A stretch of DNA of 11,014 nt, taken from Bacteroidota bacterium (GTDB lineage Bacteria; Bacteroidota; Bacteroidia; Flavobacteriales_F; PHOS-HE28). The stretch is from NCBI GenBank assembly GCA_023412755.1, contig JAEZCB010000082.1, positions 1 to 11,014 on the forward strand, in the 5' to 3' direction. Position numbers and translations under genes: made by a program. The notes under the pieces are model-generated. The model saw nothing but the letters and a program-made list of their open reading frames with translations. It made no database searches and was not told the origin of the DNA. Shown here one piece after another: positions 6,490-11,014 of the stretch (positions are counted from its first letter, which is position 1; the number at the start of each line of letters is the position of its first letter).

Positions 6490-7002
6490 TTATTCAAAGC
6501 TTACCAGCAGTTCACCCTTTTCCACGGCTTTGCCCTTAATGGCGGGAATGGCCTTCACCACGGCTTCACCGGGCGCTTTGATCATATTCTCCATCTTCAT
6601 GGCCTCCAGCACGAGGATCGGATCGTTCTTCTTCACCGCATCGCCGGGCTTCACCAGTATGTTCAGCACAAGGCCTGGCATGGGCGCTTTGATCTCGCTC
6701 ACTTTCGCACTCAACTTGTCCAGGCCAAGGGTCTTCATCATCCGCTCCTGCTCGTCCTGGAGCTTCACGGTATAGGTCTTGCCACCGATCCGCAGCCGCA
6801 CGGTACGTTCTTCGAGGTCTTCTTTCAGAACGATCACTTTATGGCTTTTCCCATTGCGTATCACGCTGAAAATGGACGGGCCCGTTGTGATGAGGTCAGG
6901 TACATTTTCCTCCGGCAAAGACCAGGGAGAAGAAACAGAGATGCGTTCCAGGACGATCTCCTCTTTACCGCCGTTCACTGTGGCGAAAAGTTTCCGTGCC
7001 AT
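6490..7002 (-). CDS. Biotin carboxyl carrier protein (biotin/lipoyl attachment domain) of an acyl-CoA carboxylase
   Basis: The 170-residue protein should carry biotin between the biotin carboxylase and carboxyltransferase subunits of an acetyl-, propionyl- or methylcrotonyl-CoA carboxylase. The biotinyl domain occupies roughly residues 100-170. VSEIKAPMPGLVLNILVKPG leads to the attachment motif EAMKMEN, with K136 as the biotinylated lysine, and KGELLVSFE closes the barrel. The N-terminal 1-95 is a separate, strand-rich region (HKVIVLKEDLEERTVRLRIGGKTYTV) typical of Bacteroidota carriers of this kind. The carboxylase and transferase subunits are not in this window, so the complex is not identified. 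The ATG at 7002 is the first in frame, with a promoter-like box 4 nt upstream. Superoxide dismutase follows downstream. Confidence 0.93.
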   Translation of the reverse strand: MARKLFATVNGGKEEIVLERISVSSPWSLPEENVPDLITTGPSIFSVIRNGKSHKVIVLKEDLEERTVRLRIGGKTYTVKLQDEQERMMKTLGLDKLSAKVSEIKAPMPGLVLNILVKPGDAVKKNDPILVLEAMKMENMIKAPGEAVVKAIPAIKGKAVEKGELLVSFE

Positions 7003-7006
7003 GGGA

Positions 7007-7014
7007 CGAAGGTA
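7007..7014 (-). promoter_or_regulatory. Candidate -7 box for the biotin-carrier gene
   Basis: On the minus strand this reads TACCTTCG, one mismatch from TAnnTTTG, ending 4 nt before the ATG. It is the same variant as upstream of the M28 peptidase. No -33 element is seen. Confidence 0.3.
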
Positions 7015-7090
7015 GCGCCACGGGCGGGCTATGGCCGCAGGCAGCGTTTTCGATCGAGTGGGTGTCTAAGGTTCCATAACCCATCGGATC

Positions 7091-9259
7091 ATGCGGATAC
7101 ACTACCCGATCCTAGCCATGCTGTTCTCTGGTGCCTTGCATGCACAACATTTGAACATCACATTTTTCGATGCCACATGTGGTGACAACACCGGCTGGGC
7201 CATAGTTGGTGTTGATACCATAGGTTTCCCGCTCCCGCACACGTACGATTGGGAGCCAGAGCCTGGTGATGGACAAGGTACAAATACGGCCACCGGCCTT
7301 GCGCCCGGCACCTATACCTTAACGGTGATGGATGCGGATGGGAATGCTGAGATCGAAACATTCACCATAGATGCTTTGCCCGGTCTGCTCATTCCGGATC
7401 AGGTCATCGAGACAGCCTGGAGTTGCTTTCAGCCATGTGCGGGTAGTACCAGTATTTGGGGGACCGCGGGATGGGGTGGTGTGGGGCCATACACAGGTGG
7501 GTCCGATCCGCCGGTGGATGTAGTGAACGTCAGCAACAACGGTTTCTCTGCTTCGGGCATGTGCGCAGGAGATTCCCATGTTATCATCATCACGGATCAG
7601 AACGGTTGTTCATCCACATTCACCATAGCGGAAGTAGTGGAATTCCCTGCGCTGGAGGTATTGGCCCTGGAGATAACACCTAGTTGTCCCGAGGGATCAA
7701 CAGGTACGGTGCATGTGGAGTTCAACCGGCCGGTGCAGATCTTCTCACCACCATTCCAGACCGGTGGTTCCGCCAATGAACACAGTTTCGCCGGTATTCC
7801 AGCGGGGGAACATAATGTCCAAGTGCATGGCCTTCATCCTGTATGCACGGATACGTTCTACCTGGATATCCAGGTTCCGGCCGCGATGGATGGTTGTGGC
7901 ACGATCAGCGGGGTGCTCTTCGCCGACCTGAATGAAGATTGCGATCAAGATCCCGGGGAGATCGGCATCCCCTATAGGACCTTGACCCTTTCGCCTGATC
8001 CAACCGATCTGGTGATCACGGATGCAAATGGCAACTTTTTGCGCCATAGGCTTTTTGGAGCGCATGAGTTGAACGTGGAAGTGCCTGGTTTCACGCCACT
8101 ATGTCCGGATCTCCCTTACCAGTTCGAATTGACAGTGCCGGAGCCGGAAGTGGAGGTGTATCTGGCCATGGAGCACCTGTCGGGCGGGCCTGACGCCTTC
8201 GTGCATATGAATGCTTCACAACCCCGCATCGGGGATTCCGCGATCGTTTGGATCACAGTGCATAATGATGGCCCCTATGTCATCGCACAGCCGGTGATAC
8301 AGCTCAACTATTCCGATCTCCTCGACTTCGGTTCATCCCCTATTCCGCCGTCCTCGATCACAACCACGCAATTGGAATGGATGCTCCCGGAATTGGCTCC
8401 GTTCAGCCAGTGGCAGGTGTCGGCACGGTTCGATGTGCTCTTGGATGTCGATCTGATCGGAGAGGAGGTCAGCTATGATCTGCAACTGATCCAGCAGGTG
8501 CCGGATATCGATCCCGGCAATGATCACTATGGCATGGACATGGAGATCGTGTCGGCCTATGATCCGAATGACAAGTTGGCAACGCCCAGATCGAGTTACA
8601 ACACAGTCTTATTTCCGGAGCAATACTATATACTCAACTATCAGGACTATATCGACTTCATAGTGCGTTTTCAGAATACCGGGAATGCGGCTGTGGAACA
8701 TGTGTATATCATTGATACCATAGCATCATACTATCGGCCAGCCACGCTTCAAATACTGGGTGCATCACATCTTTTCGAGGTGCAATGGCTGGATGGGAGC
8801 GTTTTGCGATTCGACTTCCCCGATATCATGCTGCCGGATAGTGCCACGGATCTCCTGGGTAGCCAGGGTTATGTGGGTTTCCGATTCTTACCGAACAATG
8901 ATGAACTGGCTGTTTTGGATACACTGACGAATACGGCCGATATTTACTTCGACCTGAATCCGCCTATTCGTACGAATACGACCATGCTGATCGCCGACTA
9001 CTGGTTGTCCGCAGGCGGGATCCATCGGCCATCGATCCATTTGGCACCGAACCCGGCCGATCGGTCCATCCGGATCAGTGGAGTGGACATGCGCGGTGGA
9101 TCCTGGCAGGTGACCGGCGTGGATGGTAGGGTGCTCTTGACTGGGCGGATCCATACAGAAGAAGCGCTGATCGATGTTACCCAACTCAAGCCAGGGCAAT
9201 ATGTGATGGTCGTCGATAAGGACGAAACTTCATACCGGGCCATGTTCATCAAGGAGTGA
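7091..9259 (+). CDS. T9SS-secreted multidomain surface or extracellular protein
   Basis: The 722-residue protein has a signal peptide (1-18, ending ALHAQ). SprB-like repeat segments follow at about 20-95 and 105-185 (GLAPGTYTLTVMDADG; ITDQNGCSSTFTI). Then comes an SdrD-B-like segment at about 270-350 (ISGVLFADLNEDCDQDPGEIG), with its acidic, calcium-binding-like stretch. A DUF11-like region covers about 370-485. A DUF7619-type module follows at about 489-635, with AYDPNDK, VRFQNTGNAAVEHVYIIDT, LPDSATDLLGSQGYVGF and ADIYFDLNPPIRTNT. A C-terminal type A sorting domain starts near 650 (LAPNPADRSIRIS; KPGQYVMVV). The sorting domain directs outer-membrane translocation by T9SS and cell-surface attachment or release. 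All ten cysteines lie in residues 30-338 and none after, suggesting disulfides in the first half only. No catalytic domain is visible, so an adhesive or structural role is likely. It converges on rnhA, 13 nt between stops. Confidence 0.9.
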   Translation: MRIHYPILAMLFSGALHAQHLNITFFDATCGDNTGWAIVGVDTIGFPLPHTYDWEPEPGDGQGTNTATGLAPGTYTLTVMDADGNAEIETFTIDALPGLLIPDQVIETAWSCFQPCAGSTSIWGTAGWGGVGPYTGGSDPPVDVVNVSNNGFSASGMCAGDSHVIIITDQNGCSSTFTIAEVVEFPALEVLALEITPSCPEGSTGTVHVEFNRPVQIFSPPFQTGGSANEHSFAGIPAGEHNVQVHGLHPVCTDTFYLDIQVPAAMDGCGTISGVLFADLNEDCDQDPGEIGIPYRTLTLSPDPTDLVITDANGNFLRHRLFGAHELNVEVPGFTPLCPDLPYQFELTVPEPEVEVYLAMEHLSGGPDAFVHMNASQPRIGDSAIVWITVHNDGPYVIAQPVIQLNYSDLLDFGSSPIPPSSITTTQLEWMLPELAPFSQWQVSARFDVLLDVDLIGEEVSYDLQLIQQVPDIDPGNDHYGMDMEIVSAYDPNDKLATPRSSYNTVLFPEQYYILNYQDYIDFIVRFQNTGNAAVEHVYIIDTIASYYRPATLQILGASHLFEVQWLDGSVLRFDFPDIMLPDSATDLLGSQGYVGFRFLPNNDELAVLDTLTNTADIYFDLNPPIRTNTTMLIADYWLSAGGIHRPSIHLAPNPADRSIRISGVDMRGGSWQVTGVDGRVLLTGRIHTEEALIDVTQLKPGQYVMVVDKDETSYRAMFIKE

Positions 9260-9272
9260 ACCGGCGAATTCA

Positions 9273-9740
9273 CTACAAGAGCGTCTCCGGCTGGTTCTCA
9301 TACCCCTCATCCACCCCGAGCTGTGGCTGCTTATAGGCGGCCACCGCGAGCCTGTCGCACAGTTCATTCAAAGGGTGGCCATTGTGGCCGCGGATCCACT
9401 TGAACCCCACCTTATGCTGCCGATACACTTTCAAAAAACGCTTCCATAGATCGGGGTTCTTGGTCTTGGCGAAACCTTTCTTCTCCCACCCGAATAGCCA
9501 GCCCTGTTCCACGGCATCCACCACATACTTGCTGTCGCTCACCACGGTAACCTCCATGCCGGGCCGCTTCAACGCTTCCAAAGCCACGATCACCGCCAGC
9601 AGCTCCATGCGGTTGTTGGTGGTGCGCCGGAAACCTTCCCACAGTTCCTTGCGGTACTTGCCGGCCTCCATCACCACGCCATAACCTCCCGGCCCGGGAT
9701 TGCCACTGGCCGCGCCATCCGTATGGATCGTAACATGCAT
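9273..9740 (-). CDS. rnhA: Ribonuclease HI
   Basis: RNase HI cuts the RNA strand of RNA-DNA hybrids in the cytoplasm, clearing R-loops and primers. The 155-residue form is the normal length. The carboxylate set is complete: D8 in IHTDGAASGNPGPGG, E46 in TNNRMELLA, D69 in VVSDSKYV, and D129 in ELCDR, with H119 in RGHNGH. The basic handle region is present as WLFGWEKKGFAKTKNPDLW (81-99). I chose the ATG at 9740 over an upstream start at 9779, because 9740 begins the canonical MHVTIHTDG strand and a promoter-like box lies between the two. A 20-residue tail after the core (from about 136) is poorly conserved-looking. It is divergent from lipB, with 62 nt between the starts. Confidence 0.95.
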   Translation of the reverse strand: MHVTIHTDGAASGNPGPGGYGVVMEAGKYRKELWEGFRRTTNNRMELLAVIVALEALKRPGMEVTVVSDSKYVVDAVEQGWLFGWEKKGFAKTKNPDLWKRFLKVYRQHKVGFKWIRGHNGHPLNELCDRLAVAAYKQPQLGVDEGYENQPETLL

Positions 9741-9742
9741 GT
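9733..9742. repeat. Perfect 10-bp palindrome at the rnhA start
   Basis: ACATGCATGT at 9733-9742 is self-complementary and includes the rnhA start codon (9738-9740). It may be chance; a regulatory role is not shown. Confidence 0.3.
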
Positions 9743-9749
9743 GCGGGTG

Positions 9750-9757
9750 CAAAGATC
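9750..9757 (-). promoter_or_regulatory. rnhA: Candidate -7 box for rnhA
   Basis: On the minus strand GATCTTTG followed by CACCC matches TAnnTTTG except for the first base. The box ends 9 nt before the ATG at 9740, which supports that start over the one at 9779. No -33 element is clear. Confidence 0.4.
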
Positions 9758-9769
9758 GATCCGCCGGTG

Positions 9770-9782
9770 CATGTACCACATG
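9770..9782. promoter_or_regulatory. Possible operator palindrome between rnhA and lipB
   Basis: CATGT at 9770-9774 and ACATG at 9778-9782 form a 13-bp interrupted palindrome, 7 nt upstream of the lipB -7 candidate. It could bind a dimeric repressor, but length and position alone do not show this. Confidence 0.2.
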
Positions 9783-9789
9783 TTCTGCG

Positions 9790-9797
9790 GAACTTTG
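9790..9797 (+). promoter_or_regulatory. lipB: Candidate -7 box for lipB
   Basis: GAACTTTG matches TAnnTTTG except for the first base and ends 5 nt before the GTG at 9803. This favours the GTG start over the ATG at 9767, which lies upstream of the box. Confidence 0.4.
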
Positions 9798-9802
9798 TAT
9801 CC

Positions 9803-10513
9803 GTGCGGAAAGTGCATTTCAGGGATCTCGGCCTCATAGGCTATGAACAGGCGTGGCAACTACAACGGGAATTGTTCCAAGGCACCATCGATCGAAAGAT
9901 CTCGAACCGATCGTTGCCAGAGGAGCAGCAGGTGCCTACGGAGGACCATCTGTTGTTCTGCGAGCATCCGCATGTGTACACCCTGGGCAAGAGCGGCAAA
10001 CAGCAACACCTGCTGCTGGATGAGGCGGGCCTGCGGGAACAGGGCGTGGAGTTCTTCCCCATAGATCGCGGGGGTGACATAACCTACCATGGTCCGGGGC
10101 AGATCGTGGGCTATCCGATCTTCGACCTCGATCATCACTTCACGGATATACATCGGTTCCTGCGCACGCTTGAAGAAGCCGTGATCGGAACACTGGAGGT
10201 CTACGGCATAAAAGGGGGCAGGATCGATGGACTTACGGGTGTGTGGCTGGATGCCGATGATCCCCGGAAAGCGAGAAAGATCTGTGCATTCGGCATCCGT
10301 GCCAGCCGGTGGGTAACCATGCATGGCTTCGCATTCAACGTGAATACGGACCTCCGCTATTTCGAGCACATAGTACCCTGTGGTATCGCCGATAAGGACG
10401 TTACCTGCATGGCGAAGGAGTTGGGCGGACTGCTGGACATGGATGAAGTGAAGCGCCGGTTGAAGCTGGAGCTTGCGGACCTGTTCGACGTGGAAATGGT
10501 GGAGTTGGCATAA
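9803..10513 (+). CDS. lipB: Octanoyl-[acyl-carrier protein]:protein N-octanoyltransferase
   Basis: LipB moves octanoyl groups from acyl carrier protein to lipoyl domains of 2-oxoacid dehydrogenases and the glycine cleavage H protein, the first step of lipoate synthesis. I start at the GTG at 9803 (VRKVHFRDLGLIGYEQAW, 236 residues). An ATG at 9767 would add 12 residues that do not look family-like and would place the promoter-like box inside the gene. Signature segments are the DRGGDITYHGPGQIVGYPI stretch (88-106) and KICAFGIRAS with the catalytic lysine K159. Next comes MHGFAFNVNTDLRYF and then VPCGI with the catalytic Cys193. The spacing from Lys to Cys is that of the family. The gene is divergent from rnhA and followed by a hairpin, so it is probably monocistronic. 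Confidence 0.95.
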   Translation: MRKVHFRDLGLIGYEQAWQLQRELFQGTIDRKISNRSLPEEQQVPTEDHLLFCEHPHVYTLGKSGKQQHLLLDEAGLREQGVEFFPIDRGGDITYHGPGQIVGYPIFDLDHHFTDIHRFLRTLEEAVIGTLEVYGIKGGRIDGLTGVWLDADDPRKARKICAFGIRASRWVTMHGFAFNVNTDLRYFEHIVPCGIADKDVTCMAKELGGLLDMDEVKRRLKLELADLFDVEMVELA

Positions 10514-10532
10514 CCTGCCGTCCCTTTTGGCC

Positions 10533-10555
10533 GTTCCATGGATGGAACCTATTTT
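10533..10555 (+). terminator. Candidate lipB terminator hairpin
   Basis: GTTCCAT at 10533-10539 and ATGGAAC at 10542-10548 form a perfect 7-bp inverted repeat, with a realistic 6-bp stem and a TGGA loop. It lies 19 nt after the lipB TAA. It is followed by CTATTTT (10549-10555), a short T-rich tract. The stem is not GC-rich, so efficiency is doubtful. CCGTTC at 10531-10536 could alternatively pair with GAACGG at 10556-10561. Confidence 0.35.
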
Positions 10556-10568
10556 GAACGGTCCTAAT

Positions 10569-10576
10569 TACATTGG
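10569..10576 (+). promoter_or_regulatory. Candidate -7 box for the serine hydrolase gene
   Basis: TACATTGG matches TAnnTTTG with one mismatch and ends 8 nt before the ATG at 10585. This is the weakest of the set. Confidence 0.2.
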
Positions 10577-10584
10577 CCAGGCAT

Positions 10585-11014
10585 ATGCGCACGGTGTTAA
10601 GAACGCTCATCGGTCTGCTGCTGTTCATCGGTCTGCTGGCCATATTGGCATACTTCACCGGAAATGAGCATTTGATCAAAGGTGTCCGCTACACCTATCT
10701 CATCGGCCGCAGTGGTCCGGAGATCGATGATCGCGATCAATTCGCATCGGCGCGGATAGCCGCTTCCAGACCAGTGCCCTGGCCGAAAGGCTCCAGATAT
10801 GGCGAGCTTGCATTGGATCAAGCGCAGGAACGGAGGTTGGTGGAATTGCACACCGCTGGATTCCTGGTGGTGCAGGATGATAGTCTCATCTTCGAGCAGC
10901 AGTGGGGTGGCTGGCGTACCGACAGTGTGCGGAATTCCTTCAGCGTGGCAAAGAGCTACATCAGTGCTCTTACGGGTATCGCGTTGCGAGATGGCATGAT
11001 CCAAAGCCTGGAAC
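10585..11014 (+). CDS. Membrane-anchored serine hydrolase, class C beta-lactamase family, truncated by the window end
   Basis: From the ATG at 10585 the frame stays open for 143 codons to the edge, so the 3' end is outside. Residues 5-25 form a hydrophobic N-terminal segment (LRTLIGLLLFIGLLAILAY), an anchor or uncleaved signal. The region near residues 105-118 (FLVVQDDSLIFEQQ) is the first strand pair of the fold. RNSFSVAKSYISALTG (about 122-137) carries the SxxK motif with catalytic serine and lysine, as in AmpC-like enzymes and EstB-type esterases. Family members act on beta-lactams, peptides or esters, and the visible part does not choose between them. The second motif (YxN) and the HxG-type motif lie beyond the window. 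A hairpin separates it from lipB, so it probably has its own promoter. Confidence 0.88.
   Translation, partial: MRTVLRTLIGLLLFIGLLAILAYFTGNEHLIKGVRYTYLIGRSGPEIDDRDQFASARIAASRPVPWPKGSRYGELALDQAQERRLVELHTAGFLVVQDDSLIFEQQWGGWRTDSVRNSFSVAKSYISALTGIALRDGMIQSLE

Noticed and set aside
6429..6497. Extended start for superoxide dismutase at the TTG at 6497
   Set aside because: It would overlap the biotin-carrier gene and place an unlikely leader before the signal sequence. The ATG at 6428 begins the signal directly.
9741..9779. Extended rnhA start at 9779
   Set aside because: The added residues do not look like RNase HI and contain the promoter-like box. The ATG at 9740 begins the canonical first strand.

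Overview
The window reads as ordinary chromosome of a fairly GC-rich member of the Bacteroidota, probably a Flavobacteriales-like environmental lineage. The evidence is a secreted protein with an AYDPNDK-type module and a type IX secretion (T9SS) C-terminal sorting domain, an M28 peptidase and a GpsA of the type seen in that phylum, few Shine-Dalgarno sequences, and repeated matches to the Bacteroidota -7 promoter element TAnnTTTG just before start codons. The phylum call is an inference from these features, not from a database comparison.

Layout. Position 2-301 is the 3' end of a gene cut by the window edge. At 374-3030 lies a two-gene, translationally overlapping unit: an exported M28 metallopeptidase with PA and PDZ domains, and gpsA (glycerol-3-phosphate dehydrogenase). 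Converging on it at 3040-3632 is a minus-strand toxin-antitoxin pair, a DUF433 antitoxin followed by a DUF5615 PIN-like toxin, in DNA that is visibly more AT-rich. A 77-residue protein of unknown function follows on the plus strand (3686-3919). It ends exactly against a minus-strand pair, an MscS-type channel (5500 to 4943) and a family 2 glycosyltransferase (4942 to 3920), whose stop and start codons abut.

The minus-strand block continues upstream with an exported Fe/Mn superoxide dismutase (6428 to 5670) and a biotin carboxyl-carrier protein (7002 to 6490). On the plus strand, 7091-9259 is a 722-residue T9SS-secreted protein. It converges on rnhA (RNase HI, 9740 to 9273). rnhA is divergent from lipB (octanoyltransferase, 9803-10513). 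The window ends inside a membrane-anchored serine hydrolase of the class C beta-lactamase family (10585 onward).

The genes do not form one pathway. They are housekeeping lipid and cofactor genes (gpsA, lipB, the biotin carrier), envelope and export genes, and one small accessory toxin-antitoxin module. I see no tRNA, rRNA, CRISPR array, insertion sequence or phage gene, and no convincing new multi-gene system. The observations most worth following are the recurrent -7-like boxes only 4-9 nt before start codons (possible leaderless transcripts), the unassigned 77-residue protein, and the toxin-antitoxin insertion. No gap between genes exceeds about 170 bases.
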